A program made the position numbers and the translations under genes. Of a stretch of DNA of 64,000 bases, positions 33,998-46,449 are shown in pieces. The stretch is from Rhizophagus clarus. Lineage: Eukaryota; Glomeromycota; Glomeromycetes; Glomerales; Glomeraceae. Numbering within the stretch: position 1 is the stretch's first letter; every line of letters starts with the position of its first letter. Location: NCBI GenBank assembly GCA_015698045.1, contig BLAL01000028.1, positions 124,001 to 188,000 on the forward strand, written 5' to 3'. The notes beneath the pieces are model-generated. The model ran no database searches. It had not been told where the DNA came from and saw nothing but the letters and a program-made list of their open reading frames with translations.

Positions 33998-35109
33998 TTA
34001 ACGGGTATTTCTCCAAAATTTCAAGATTAACTGTTTTTCTCTTCCCGCTAAACGCGAGAATAAAATCTAATATTATTAATATAATTTTAATTAATTAATT
34101 TTACGATCAAGAAATACTTTTTAAATATATAATCTTACTTCTGATTGTAAATTATAATTATTTTTCATTATTTCTCGAACTTCATTCGGTTTATTTTCAC
34201 TAATTAATAAAAGATAAAATACACCTTTATCCGATAATAATTCCTATAATAGTAAGAATTATATAAATATATATTTTTTAATATTTATTAAACTTGATTA
34301 ATTCAAGGAACAATAACTATCTAAATACTTAACGTTAACTAATGGTAACGCCTTATCAATAATTTCTCTTCCGTCAATTCCACCGGCCCAAGCTTTTTCA
34401 ATTATATTTTTTGATGAATATAAATCATCAGAAGTAGTAACAACATAAGGTGGATTAAAACATAATATATCAATTGAATGATAAAGTCTTGGTAAAAGAC
34501 CATTTACTAAATTAGTAGTAATTGGTTCTAATTGGATCTTTTTAAAATTTAATTTTACATTTTAGTAAAGACGAAAGGAAAATTTTATTAAAGTCACGTG
34601 AATAAGTACCGAATTATGACATCCCGTCTTATTAGTTATAGCATTTGCATATGGATTTATATCTGTACATATTAAGACTTTTTTAAAAGAATTACGTTTA
34701 ATATTATTTTCATGTTCTTACAGAATAAATAATCAAAAGGAAAACTCACGTGCTGTTCCATCACCTAGTATTTTTCCAAGAAATGTTGATACACATCCTG
34801 TTCCTGATCTAATAACGGCAAATCCTTCTTATGATGAAATAGACTCGAATAATAAAAAAAAAAAAAGGAAATTTTTTTTTACTAACCCAATTTCTAAACA
34901 TATACAAGGTTTAATCTCATTTCTTAGAAATTCAGCATCTTTTTCAAGAGCATCAAGCAATAAAAATGTATCTTCTAAATAAAGACGATTTATTTTAATT
35001 TTGCTTAGATTTTTTGTAATAAAAATTTAAAGTAAAACTTACCTGCCGGTTCATATACATGTTCATAATCTCTGGAAGATATATGATCTAAGTCAGGAGT
35101 TGGTATCAT
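33998..35109 (-). CDS. MTQ2: Mtq2 / HEMK2, eRF1 glutamine methyltransferase catalytic subunit
   Basis: Seven exons on the minus strand: 35109-35043, 34974-34887, 34808-34750, 34677-34610, 34537-34334, 34243-34139, 34066-33998; 220 codons with stop, matching the usual compact size of this family. The N-terminus is short, reaching HVYEPAEDTFLLLDAL. SAM motif I is LEIGSGTGCVSTFLG. The catalytic NPPY is at residues 122-125 (DILCFNPPYVVTT), followed by AWAGGIDGREIIDKALP and a C-terminal SRLAGREKQLILKF. In other eukaryotes it works with Trm112 to methylate the Gln of the GGQ motif in eRF1, and the animal enzyme also methylates other targets. The acceptor of exon 5 could lie slightly differently. 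It is divergent from its paralogue Mtq1 across 381 bp. Confidence 0.94.
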
Positions 35110-35490
35110 AGTTTTAGTTTGATTATCGGAATGAATCTATTTATCAACAATGATCGTCTGCGCACCCGATTTGTACATCCAATGAAATGTAAGTAAACCT
35201 GTTCGAGGTAGACGCCTACTTTGTACTTTTGCTACTCATTACTGGGTGCTAATTTTATTTACCAAATAATAAATGCGAAGTTATGTTTTAATCTGCAAAG
35301 TCGAATACATACACTTTTCTTTGTTCATGAAGAAAGTTATTAAAAATTTTTTTAACAATAAATTTATAATACTTGTATTTGAATAAAAAAGAAAAATTTG
35401 ATGTGTGACAATTAATCGTTTAAAAGATATTAAATCACGCGTTTTTTTTTGTACACAAATTCATTCTCTTGATTTCTTTTTGAGTTCAAC
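35110..35490. promoter_or_regulatory. Shared divergent promoter region of MTQ2 and MTQ1
   Basis: 381 bp between the two start codons of two release-factor methyltransferases. Nearest Mtq2 it has a less AT-rich part (about 35,150-35,250); the Mtq1 side is T-rich. No specific binding motif is recognised, so shared control is inferred from the layout. Confidence 0.5.
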
Positions 35491-36453
35491 ATGCAACATA
35501 TGATTAAAAGATTGCTTTCAGCAAACGGAAATAATTTAAATCAAGCTAAACAAGAATTGAGATGGCTTACGCAACACGTATTACAAAAAACAAGAAAAAA
35601 TTCCTTTCTGTCAGATGAAAAAAATTTAAATAAATTTGAAAAAAATTTATTAAATGAATTAATTAATGAAAGAGTAGAAAAATCAAAACCTTTACAATAC
35701 ATACTTGGTACACAACCATTTTGTGATTTAGAAATTATCACTCAATCGCCTGTATTGATTCCAAGATGGGAAACAGAAGAATGGACAAGCAAAGTTATTT
35801 CAATGCTTGTACCGTATCTTCAAAAACGAAAAGATAAAGAAAAGACAAAATTTGAAATTTTAGATATATGTACAGGAACAGGATGCATTGCATTATCACT
35901 TGCTCAACATCTTCCAACAAACTCAAGTAATATACATGGTATAGATATATCATCTAACGCACTCTCATTAGCAGAATTAAATTATTTTACATTTAATTCC
36001 AAAAATCAATTAAAAAATTCGGTAAATTTCTCTAAATTAGATATTTTAAACGCGACAGATAATGAAATTGATTTATTCACTAAAAAATCCACGGAAAGTG
36101 GAAAGGGGTTTAACATGATATTATCTAATCCACCCTATGTTACTCATGAAGAATATAAAACATTAAAAGATGACGTTAAATTATGGGAAGATAAAATTGC
36201 TTTAGTCGCTGATAAAGATGGAACCGCATTTCATGAACGTATAGCGTATCATACTACTCGAAATAACGGATTATTCTTCAAGGACAATATGCAAAATGAT
36301 CTACCGCAGTTGATTATGGAAATCGGTGGAAGTCATCAAGTTAGGAAAATTATTCATTATTTAAAGAGTTGTGGCTTCAAACATCTGGAAGTTTGGAAGG
36401 ATGCAGCAAAAAAAGATCGATGCGTTGTTGCAAAATTGCAAAATTTCGGATGA
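35491..36453 (+). CDS. MTQ1: Mtq1 / HemK-PrmC-type release factor glutamine methyltransferase
   Basis: A single uninterrupted frame of 321 codons with stop, unusual in this intron-rich setting. The N-terminal helical domain (residues about 1-90) matches PrmC, including PLQYILGTQPF and LIPRWETEEW. SAM motif I is DICTGTGCIALSLA at residues 125-138. The catalytic NPPY is at 213-216 (LSNPPYVTHEEY). The C-terminus contains LPQLIMEIGG. The family methylates the GGQ glutamine of bacterial-type release factors; in fungi Mtq1 does this for the mitochondrial factor. The first residues (MQHMIKRLLSANGNN) could serve as a weak mitochondrial signal. The gene has no introns while its divergent neighbour Mtq2 has six. 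Confidence 0.94.
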   Translation: MQHMIKRLLSANGNNLNQAKQELRWLTQHVLQKTRKNSFLSDEKNLNKFEKNLLNELINERVEKSKPLQYILGTQPFCDLEIITQSPVLIPRWETEEWTSKVISMLVPYLQKRKDKEKTKFEILDICTGTGCIALSLAQHLPTNSSNIHGIDISSNALSLAELNYFTFNSKNQLKNSVNFSKLDILNATDNEIDLFTKKSTESGKGFNMILSNPPYVTHEEYKTLKDDVKLWEDKIALVADKDGTAFHERIAYHTTRNNGLFFKDNMQNDLPQLIMEIGGSHQVRKIIHYLKSCGFKHLEVWKDAAKKDRCVVAKLQNFG

Positions 36454-36667
36454 TCAGAAAGCTGCGGAACTGCCAAAGATGGTAGAAATTACATCCCTTT
36501 TGTCTTAAAAAAGTTAGTTGTCATACATGGATTTTTAATAATTGATTATTTTGTAGTTACCAATTATAAAGTATTTTTCGTAAAAAAAAAAAAATTATAA
36601 TTTTCACCGCATACTTTTATAATACGTTCGTTTAAGTTTTAACTGTTTAAAGTTTGCAAGGCAAATA

Positions 36668-37192
36668 ATGTTTACCCCTACTCGGCGTGGTTTTATTAAT
36701 GGGGTTGATAGAATAGCCAATTCGGTTATTTTTGCTATTGGCCCTGTATTTATCGTATTGGCTATAGGCTTGATTGGAATGGCAACATTGACATATTTTA
36801 CAGTGGTGTTTCCTTATTTTTATCAATGGGACGATGATTATATTTGGACAAAATTTTCTTATTATGCTGGATTATTATTTAGTATATATATGATAGTTTG
36901 TATCTTTTTTCATTATTACATGGCAATAAGAACAAAACCTGGAGGTGTGTTAAATGCTGGAACTGCTGAAACGGTAAGATACATTCATTTTTTACTTTAA
37001 TAATTTAGATTTAATTAATAGTTGACGTAAATAAAATTTTTATTTTTATATAGGAATCAGATGATCCAACACTACAAGAATTATTTATTGAATTGGAAGA
37101 ATATCAAGTTTTTCCAAAAACATGCAAAAAATGTAAATTAAATTAAACTTGAAATAACTTAGTTTTATTTATTTGTTTAATTAATTAATTAT

Positions 37193-37225
<33 letters not shown>

Positions 37226-38299
37226 TAATAATAATAATAAGGTCATCTTCCAAAACCTGAAAGAGCACATCATTGTTCAGTGTGTAAAAAATGTGTATTA
37301 AGATTTGATCATCATTGTCCATGGATAGCGAATTGTGTTGGACATTTTAACCATAGATATTTTTTACTTTTTATGACTTATTTGGTAATCTCTTGTTTTT
37401 ATTTTGTTGCCGTTGGATGGAAAGTTTTTTTGATCAGTCTTGATTTTGGAGTTGAGGTGATTATAATTAAAATTTTTTTGGGGCTCTTAACGCAATTTAA
37501 ATTGGGTCTAATTAAACACTTTTTTTTTTTTAAGTGGGACTATTGGATGCCAAGACCTTATATGGCTTTAACATTCTTGCTTGCTGTCGCAATCGGAATA
37601 GCATTAGGTACATATAATTTGTTTATTATTTTATGATTTGGAATTTTAATTATTTATTCTTTTTTTTTATAAAACATTCATAGGAGGAATGTGTTCATGG
37701 CATTATTATTTAGTAAGTTATTTAAGCATTATTATTTTGTCTTGGATTTATTTAATTTTTTAAATAATTTTTTTTTAGGTTTTAACATCACAAACAACAG
37801 TAGAATTTTATAATAATCAATACGCAAAACGGTCAGCTCAACAAAAAGGAGAGGTAAAAAGATAATTTATTTTAATTAATTTAATTTTATTAACTATAAA
37901 AGATAATTTCATTTTAGGTATATGTAAATCCATTTGACTTGGGATGTTTAAACAATTTACGTCAATTCTTTAATGTTGGCCAGAATTAGTGAGTTATCAT
38001 TTATCTTTATTTTGAATATTATTCCCACGTGATCTTATTGAATTAACTTTTTTTTTTTAAAAAAAAAAAAAAATTAATAGCAAATAGTAAGTGAAAAAAT
38101 TGTTACTGGTCTAATAGTAATAATTAATTATAAATTGAATGTATTAATTTATTAATACATTTATTTATTATATTTTTAAAGTCCAATATATACGATATTT
38201 CTTCCTATACCAATATCACCACCAGGTAATGGTAAAGTATGGGAGAAGAATGCAATGCAATATACAACAGTTAATGATATTTCAGATGATACCGACTAA
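36668..38299 (+). CDS. DHHC palmitoyltransferase, four-helix membrane protein
   Basis: Exons: 36668-36973, 37054-37132, 37242-37456, 37535-37607, 37684-37712, 37779-37853, 37918-37988, an optional 38091-38096, and 38182-38299; 324 codons with the micro-exon, 322 without. Two membrane helices precede the Cys-rich domain (about residues 20-42 and 60-85). The domain reads [37 protein letters not shown], with DHHC at 151-154, then NHRYF and two more helices. Such enzymes attach palmitate to cysteines of membrane proteins at the Golgi, ER or plasma membrane. The overall shape resembles ZDHHC16-like enzymes, but I cannot fix the subfamily. Introns 2 and 7 carry T(n)A(n) runs. The last exon ends [14 protein letters not shown] and an acidic tail. 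Confidence 0.9.
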
Positions 38300-41203
38300 A
38301 TATGTAATAACAGCATTTATATATATTCGTCGTAATGGTTTGTTAGGGCTTAACGTTTGTATATATTTATATATTTACTTTCATAGACTTAATAATTATT
38401 ATTAATCAAAATATGTGAAAATTTGTTTTATTTTTTTTTTTTTGCATTTATTGTATCTTTGATCAAAAACCATCAATTTTTTATGATTATTTTTTAATCC
38501 CTCATATATAAAAAATTATTTTTAGCGCGGCAAGGGTTTATACGCGTAGATTTTTTCCTTAAATGGTATTAAATTGAGGTCAATGCGTATATAATTTAGA
38601 TAATTTTTTTTAGATACACTAACTAAATATCAACTAAATAACAATTTAAGTTAACCAAATTGGACGATTAAAAAAAAAAAGGAGGAGAAAACATAAAAAG
38701 AATTCACTTTATAACCGTTTAAAATTAAATTATATTAACATAATTTAATTCTAGTTTTATGATGTTCATAATTAACAGTAAAATAAAGACGTTTTAGAAA
38801 TAGATGAAATAGATGCAATATTTTTTTTTAATCGAAATTAACTCACAGTTAACAATGTATCAAAAATTACTATATTTAGATTATATTAATTCATGGATTT
38901 CATGCTCGGTAGATCATTTGTATAACTATTTAACTCACGTGTGAATTTTTTTTCAACTATAAGGGGAGAAGTCGGGATGTTTGCGGAATTAACAATGACG
39001 CAATTTATTATGTAATCATTGAAATAACAAATCAGACAATGATTTACATCGGAAAATTTTAGAAAAGTACAAAGTTTATAGCATGAGAATTTGGGATAAA
39101 TTTCAGCTGCAAATTAGCCGCGTTATTAAAATTCTACTTAGATTATGTTGGTCCGTTATTTAATAAAATGAAGTTGTAGTATTAACATTTTTAATTAAAG
39201 TAATTATTTGAAAGAAGGGAAAAGGTTGTGTATGTGTAAAATAATAAAAATAAACAAAATAATAATAATAGTAATAATAATAATAAAAAATAACGATAAT
39301 TGAGGAAATGTTAAAGGTCGTGATACACACAAAAAAAATTTGGTTAGTAATTAACATGCAGATGTGTTACTTAAATGTATTTCATAAAAAGTAATCTTAT
39401 GAAAGAAATACGGCTCAAACAACAATATATCATTGTAATAAATATGAACCTTTTTTTTTTTCTTTTTTTTCTTTTTAGAAAGGGAAAATGAGAAAGAAAA
39501 ACTTTCACAAGAACTTTTTTTATTTATATAAATTTAACATTTTTAAAAAATGATAACAGGTTTAAAAACTAGAAATTGAAATTCTGTGAATGAGTTTCCT
39601 TTAAGGATAAATGTGGTACAATTATTGTTATTTAATATAATAGTAATAATATTATTAATCTGTCAAATACCAGATTAAGTTAGAATTTAAGCAGTTTTCA
39701 TTATTAATAGAAGAAACTCCGTATAAACTTTCACAACCTTTTTTTTTTAATTTTAAACTTAGTCTAGACTAACTGATGATATTCACATTGTTCAAGTAGA
39801 TCTTTAACGATTCTCCAAGCTCAACTAAATTAATTTTCACAACTAATAATCAATTGGGGAAAGTATTAAGCAAGCATATGAAGTTTTATTTTGATTTTTG
39901 AGAAAAGTAATTTTAACTTTATCAGGATTAAATAAAAGGTGAGAAAATTTTTGTTGAAATTTCGCATGTGACCCCAATCGACAAATTTCAATTAGGGTTG
40001 ATCGTCGCTAAACATATTCCTGTGATTAGAAGAAAAAATATTGCAATGGAAAAAAAAATGTAACATTAAAAAGAGATTGCGGAGAAATAATTCCCATTTT
40101 TCTATTTGTTTGAATATGATATGGAAATTATGTTCAATAAATTTATAATCCAATCATAGAGATGAGCTGCCACACAAAAAACAACTTTACACCTCATACG
40201 GTTGTCGTTATTAATTAGTTTATAATAATTATGTTTAAAAAGAATTTATTTAGCGCAGAAGAGATATTTATTGAACAATATCTGTTTTATTTGGTCGCAC
40301 AGGTTTACATTTTACAACATGTGTACATCCTATCGTTCTACATGTTCATTGTGTCACCAAATGGGCAGACAATTTGCAGAAATCACAGACTTGGGCGTGA
40401 ATTATTTACTGGTTAGTCAGTCATATTTATATCATGCATGCCCCCAAATAATAAACAAAAAGACGCAAACCTCGTATTGCTTTTTTTTTTTTTTTTTTTT
40501 TTTATATTATATAAAATATATAACATGCAATGTATATTGTCTATTTAACTACTATTTTACATAATTTATATTATGCTTAGTACGTCATCTTTGTAAATGG
40601 CAACCTTTTTCTTTTTTTTTTTTTTTTATCCTACATACCTTTTAACACCCTACTTTCACACTTTGCCACATTTTTTGAGGTTACATTATTAAGTTTTGAA
40701 AAATACGCTGATCAAATCTTTCTGCCCCTTAGCGCTCGCTCTGTTCGACTATATTACAATAAGAGCTACATCAGTTAAAACGCTTTCATATTAATTTTAT
40801 TGAATATTCACTACCTTTTATTCAACTAAATTCTTTGTTGACCTTCCGTTAAAAAGAATTTATCGTTCTCTTATTATATATAATCTTTTTAAGAGAAAAA
40901 AAAATAAACTTTCAAAAAATTTATCAGGTAATAAAAATTTTAAATTTTATTTCTTTCTCTTTCTCTCTTTCTCTCTCTTTTTTACTTTCTTACTTCACCT
41001 TTAATACAGAACTATTAAATATAAGCTATTTAAGTTCTGTCATGATAAAATTTTAATGGAATATTTTTTTTTTTATTAAAAAAAAAAAAAACAAAAAAAA
41101 AATTATTAGATAATAAGGATCGATATATAAATCAACACGTATTTTTTTTTAAAATATTTCTTTTTTCATTACTTCATTTTTTTATATTCATAGTTAAATC
41201 TGA
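38300..41203. other. Long intergenic region upstream of the GATA gene
   Basis: About 2.9 kb without a supported gene. Short open frames at 39160-39357 and 40231-40564 lack any recognisable domain; the latter runs into a T-run. The part next to the GATA gene holds a CT-rich tract at about 40,958-40,990 (TCTTTCTCTTTCTCTCTTTC and more) and a T-run/A-run pair at about 41,067-41,103. A long promoter or 5' leader is usual for regulator genes, which is a guess here. Confidence 0.45.
40955..40992 (+). promoter_or_regulatory. CT-rich tract upstream of the GATA gene
   Basis: A run of T and C ending TTTCTCTCTTTCTCTCTC lies about 210-250 bp before the GATA start codon. Such pyrimidine tracts are common just upstream of transcription starts in fungi. 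No experiment supports its function here. Confidence 0.35.
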
Positions 41204-43011
41204 ATGGCTCCAACAAAACTCAAGATCAAAGGCAATAAAGCATTCTCACTATTATCAATAGAAACTGACGAAGATTTATCTAAAACATGGCGACTAATGA
41301 CAAAAGTAAAAGATTCACTAGAATATGGAATGCGTCTAGAAAATTTATCTTGGCGACTTTGGTTCATGCATCATCTTATGGTTCATGGCAATAAATCCAT
41401 ATCTCAAACGCAATTTAAAAAATTATCCACTGCTACAACTAAAAAATTAGAAAATGAGAAAGCAACTAATTTAAAACATTTAGCTGCTCCACTATATCGA
41501 CCTCCTAAAACTCAAGAAATGAAAGGAAAGAAGAAATATGTTAAAAAACCTAGCATCAGTGCTGCTACTATTGGATCACAAGTAAAGAAAACTAACCAAA
41601 AGACTAAAAATATCAAAACTGCCACAGAATCTACTCCTACTGAAATAACTACTACTTCGACCAATACTAATAATAATATTAATGATAATAATACTGAAGT
41701 GAGTGATCATTCACAAAATGATTATGGAAATACTAAAGAAATAATTACCTCGATTAATGACCAAAATGGAAACACTGAATTATTGGAGTTGGATTCTCTT
41801 GAGGATAATCACATGAGTTTAAATCGTAAGTTTTCTCACGCATATATGATTTTATTTTTTATTAACTTAATAATTATTGTTATACTTAATAATCTTTATA
41901 TTCTCTTTATAAGTTGTAGATGATATGTTCAGATACAATGATGCCAATCAAGATTTCTACTTACGTCAATATACCAATGATCAAGATCCATATCAAGTCG
42001 TTTCATTACCAGGAATTTTTACTCGATCATTTGATGCTCATGCTATATTAGATCCTAATAATCAACAACCTACAATGATGGTCGAATTTAATGATGTTTT
42101 AAGGGTTCATCCACATCATCATTTCTATTCTTCTTCCGACTCATCAGAACCACCTTCTCCTACAGATTGGTATCCTCCGCAAAATTCGGAAATACAATCA
42201 AGTTTACCATACCAAATGAACGTTGTTAGACACGATGCTGCTGTTTACGTTAGAAATAGTGATCATTCTCCTGTTAATCCTTCACATATCAATGTCGGTG
42301 CTATGTCATTAAATACCCCACATGAAACTCCACTAAATACTCCGCTTAATACTCCTCTCAATACCCCTACTACTGCTGAAAATCCACACGGAAGTCTTTT
42401 GAATGGATCAAATATTTTGTATATCAATCAATATTCTGAACAAAACAACACAAATAATACACCAATTCCTCTTGGACAACAGCAACAGCCGCAACAAGGA
42501 TCGTCAAAATCAGTGACATCATCAACTTCTCCAAACTCCACCACATCATCAATGGATGCACCGCCTTCTGCTCGTCCTTCCGCTAATAATTCAACATCAA
42601 CGTCGGAAAGTAATAGACCTAAAAAGGCACATTCTAATGGTGAACAACAATGCTTTAACTGTGGCGTTACGTCTACGCCTCTTTGGAGACGTTCAGCTAA
42701 TGATGAACTTTTATGTAATGCTTGCGGGTTATAGTAAGTAATTAAATCTAACAAATATACGTATAATCACCGTTTAAATTTTATTAATCATAATTTCCTC
42801 TTTTTTTTATTAAATTAGCCTAAAATTACACAAGATGGCCCGTCCTAAGACTATGAAGCCACATATTGTACGCAAGGATGCTCGTGATGATGAAGCTGCA
42901 CAACCAGTTTGTTCTAATTGTGGAACAATGACTACACCATTGTGGAGACGCGATGAAGAAGGACAAACGCTCTGCAATGCTTGCGGTTTATAGTAATTAT
43001 TTATTATTTTC

Positions 43012-43045
<34 letters not shown>

Positions 43046-43445
43046 GGCATTTATCACTAATTATATTATTAATTATTTTAGTTTTAAATTACATCATGAG
43101 AGACGTCCGTTATCCATGAAGACTGATGTCATAAAGAAACGACAGCGATATGAGAATGGACAAGCACCTAATCGTCGGGGAGGGAAAAAACAACGTTCAC
43201 ATGATATAAGCCAACAAGAGGCTCAACCACAACCACCACCACAAAGCCAACAAGCACAAGTTGTATATGAACAAAACGGATCTATGGCTGTTCCTTCAAC
43301 AACGATTCCTTCGATAGGACCAATTTCAGCAGGACAGCCATCCCCCACAGGGTTGACTATGCGTCAATCTTCCACAACCACCACTACCGTAAATACCACC
43401 AACACTACCACTAGCAACACTAACAACATCAATGGATATCAATGA
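41204..43445 (+). CDS. GATA transcription factor with two zinc fingers
   Basis: Four exons: 41204-41825, 41914-42733 (or from 41920), 42819-42992, 43082-43445; 660 codons with stop. The N-terminus carries the fungal GATA-factor domain DUF1752 ([20 protein letters not shown], then [13 protein letters not shown]). A long low-complexity middle includes a repeated [11 protein letters not shown] and Ser/Asn/Gln-rich parts. Finger 1 is at residues about 454-478 and finger 2 at 512-536, both CX2C-X17-CX2C with TPLWRR and LCNACGLY. The two finger-ending exon junctions fall at the same codon (TA|T or TA|C of GLY), as expected from internal duplication. The 33-residue linker has no cysteines, unlike the iron-responsive SREA/Fep1 group. 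It is a nuclear regulator, with nitrogen or development control possible but not proven. Confidence 0.95.
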
Positions 43446-45087
43446 GATCATCTCAAGATAAGAATAGAGTAACAAGTACTTTATTCTTACATTTATATTT
43501 TGTATGATCCTTTTTATTTTAATTATTAACTAAATTAATTTTTTATTTTATATATATATATACACACATATATATAAACCAAAGAGTCTTGGTTACAAAC
43601 CAATGCATACAAATATCATTATCAATTGAACATTTTTGCAAAATGTCAAAGAAAAAAAATGATATTTTATTAGGACTTTAAGAACTTTCTCTTTCGTTTT
43701 CGTTTACATTAATTTCAATCCATCCATCCATCCTTCAAAAATGTCTTTAAAAGAGCATATAATTATTCACCATCGCAACAATATAACAACATCATCACCC
43801 ATCATCTCCTTAATATCACATCGATTTAAGACAAAAAAATGTATTATCGATCAATTTAATAATTGTATTAAAACGATAAACATTAAGAAACGAATTGTAT
43901 AAATAATATCCAAAAAAAAGAAAAAAAAAATCAAAAGGACAAAAAAAGTTTCACAGTTTATTTAGACAGTCTTAGGAATAGATTTAAAAAAATAGTGTAT
44001 TAGACGTATTTATATGAAAATTGGATTACATCGTCATTTTTACCAGTGATGAATCCAATTCCATTATTCCTATACATGAACCTCTCATTTGCTTCTTCTT
44101 TTGCAAAGTATCTAGCAGTGATACAAGTGTTGGATCTTTTTTTTTTTGTATATTTAGTTAGGTGGGAAAGCTTTTATATTCTTTATAATCATTGTTTCTC
44201 TTTGTAAATTTTTTAATGCCCTTTTTATTATTTATTATTTATTATTTTCCCTTATTTGATTATTTACATCATACAATTTATTATACGAGATTATGATCAA
44301 AGTTTTCTATGAATCACTTTTTATATGAAAAAAGAATTTTTTTGATACATTTTTATCCATTGCATATTCCCTCCTTCATAAATTATTCTCTTAACAAACT
44401 CCAAGCAAAAAATAATTCAAAACTTCTGTTATTTTACAAAAAAAAACGACAAAAAAAACTTCCTATTCCCTATAAAATCAAAACGAAAAAATTCTTTCAC
44501 CTTCTTAAATCCTTTTCTATAACAAGAACAAAAAAAAAAAAATTCTTTTTTCTGTTTATGCTCAAATGGTTTTTCTTTTATTTATGCTCCAATACTTTTT
44601 CATTCTTTGAATTTTTCTTCTTCAATAGTTTCGAAACTTTTTCTTTTATAATTTTTCTTTTTTTCTTGTAATCCACCTTTTGTGTGTATATGTAAATAAA
44701 TAAATAGCACTTTCCACACACATTCATAATTAAAAAGAATTTTTTTTTTTTTTTTTTTTTTACGTTTCAACGTATTGTTTTTAATCCGTTATTATCATAA
44801 TTTTAACGTGTAAGTCAAAGGAATAAAAGATTAGTTAGTAAATTTGTTACTTTAATTGTTTGAAGGATTTATATCATATAAAGTACCCATTCAGATAATT
44901 TATATGGCCATAAGATTTTTTCGTCACAATGAACAATCAATTTCAAAAAGAAAAGAGGCTCATTCGAAGAACAAGGATGATTTTATCATCATCAAGAAAT
45001 AAAACCAACAGAAACAAGTTTTTTCACTTACGTATTATATAATCCAAAAAACGTGACTAAAGACAATTCCTTCATAATAAGCGTTAT
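43446..45087. other. 3' flank of the GATA gene and spacer
   Basis: No supported gene. A (TA)n/(CA)n mix lies at about 43,550-43,580 and a T-run at about 44,740-44,760. A plus-strand open frame at 44309-44671 is Lys/Phe-rich and reflects A/T composition. The stretch probably includes a long 3' untranslated region. Confidence 0.4.
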
Positions 45088-45902
45088 TTAAACAAATCTC
45101 AAAGGCAAAACAGGCCAATAAACTACTACTTCGTCTTGACTGTTATTTGTAGTTTTATTAGAAACATTAAAACTTCGAACAAATGTAGAATTAACCGCCG
45201 CTTCTAATGTATTAATGATCGTGCAAGAACTTCCATATAATTCTTGTGATTCCACACTGGGTTTATTATGAAATGATGGAATAAGAGAAGGATCGGGTTC
45301 CGTGTCAAGGTAATTATCATTTATTGGAGATTGTGATGATGCTTCATTTTGTAAATTACTATTAATATTATTGTCATCGTTATTGTTTTTGTTATTGTTA
45401 TTGCCATTATTATTATCATTAGCCTTTGAAATCTCTTCTGCAACTTGAAAAAAAAAAATTTTTTTCATATTTATAATAATTATGTGAGATGTCTGTTCTA
45501 TTAAAGGAGATTCAAATCAATTGACTTACGTTGTTGTCTTCTTAACTCAGAGAAACGGAACATTGCTATTGCTTCTTCACTTAACACAAACTCAATTTCT
45601 TCGGTCTTCACTTCTTGTTCTTCACAATATTCTTCTTGATACTCATAGTTTTCATACTCTTCGGGCTGCAGTTGGTGACTTCTTTCTTCTACACCTTCCT
45701 CAATTTTCCATGACCACCATGGTGTGGGTGAATTAAGCGCATGGTGAAAAAAATTCCTATTTTGTATAAAATGAGTACGATAAAAATCACGGAAACGAAG
45801 AAATTTTTGTGTAGTAGTATTAAGGGAAGGAGGAGGTGATGGGTGGGGTGGGGGAGGATAAAAATGAAGATAATAATTTGGAGGTAGTTTATGATTTGAC
45901 AT
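45088..45902 (-). CDS. GEMIN8: Gemin8-like subunit of the SMN complex
   Basis: Two exons on the minus strand: 45902-45530 and 45443-45088; 243 codons with stop. After a Pro-rich start comes an aromatic helix segment (FRDFYRTHFIQNRNFFHHAL), then an acidic stretch, then FVLSEEAIAMFRFSELRRQQ. A long Asn-rich insert follows. The C-terminus reads ELYG, IINTLEAAVNSTF and YWPVLPLRF. This order (aromatic N-terminal helix, EL/LSEE..F helix, LYG..I..(M/L)EAAV..(S/T)F, YWPV(I/L)PL(K/R)F end) is what I know from animal Gemin8. Gemin8 links SMN to the Gemin6/7 pair in the complex that loads Sm proteins on spliceosomal snRNAs. The assignment rests on motif order recalled, not on an alignment. Divergent from the RraA-like gene (157 bp). 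Confidence 0.75.
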
Positions 45903-46059
45903 TTTTATTATTTAAAACAGACTAAAACTAAAAGAATAAATTCTTTTAAATCATCAGGTAAGATCTTTACACAGTTTACACGTGTCCATGTATCCATGTT
46001 TCACAAAAAAAAAATATAAATATGAGATCGGTTCAGTAAAAGCTTGCACGATATTAATA

Positions 46060-46416
46060 ATGACTGATAATTCTTCATTTAATAAAAAACTTGAACTTTT
46101 AAAAACATTCTCAGCTTGTGATGTATGTCAGTTGTAAAATGGGATTTTTTTTTTTTTTTTTTACAATGGTTTCCTCAAATCCTTTTGATTTCATTAAGAT
46201 AACCAAGTTTTTGAAGAGACGCGTGTAAAAAAAAAAAAAAAATATTATTATAACTAAATTTCAGGATTTTAATTTAGGTTGCCGACGCTCTTCTCAGATT
46301 AAAACATCCTCTAGGAGGATATCTACCTGACATTGTTATGTTTTCACCTGAATATCAATCAGGAGAATCTAAACTAGTTGGTCCTGTTTATACTGTCAAA
46401 GTGAATTTTTTTTTTA

Positions 46417-46449
<33 letters not shown>

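Noticed and set aside
42428..42754. Minus-strand frame opposite GATA finger 1
   Set aside because: Shadow of the real plus-strand exon; it has no independent domain.
44309..44671. 120-codon Lys/Phe-rich frame downstream of the GATA gene
   Set aside because: Composition follows the A/T bias and it lies where a 3' untranslated region is expected.
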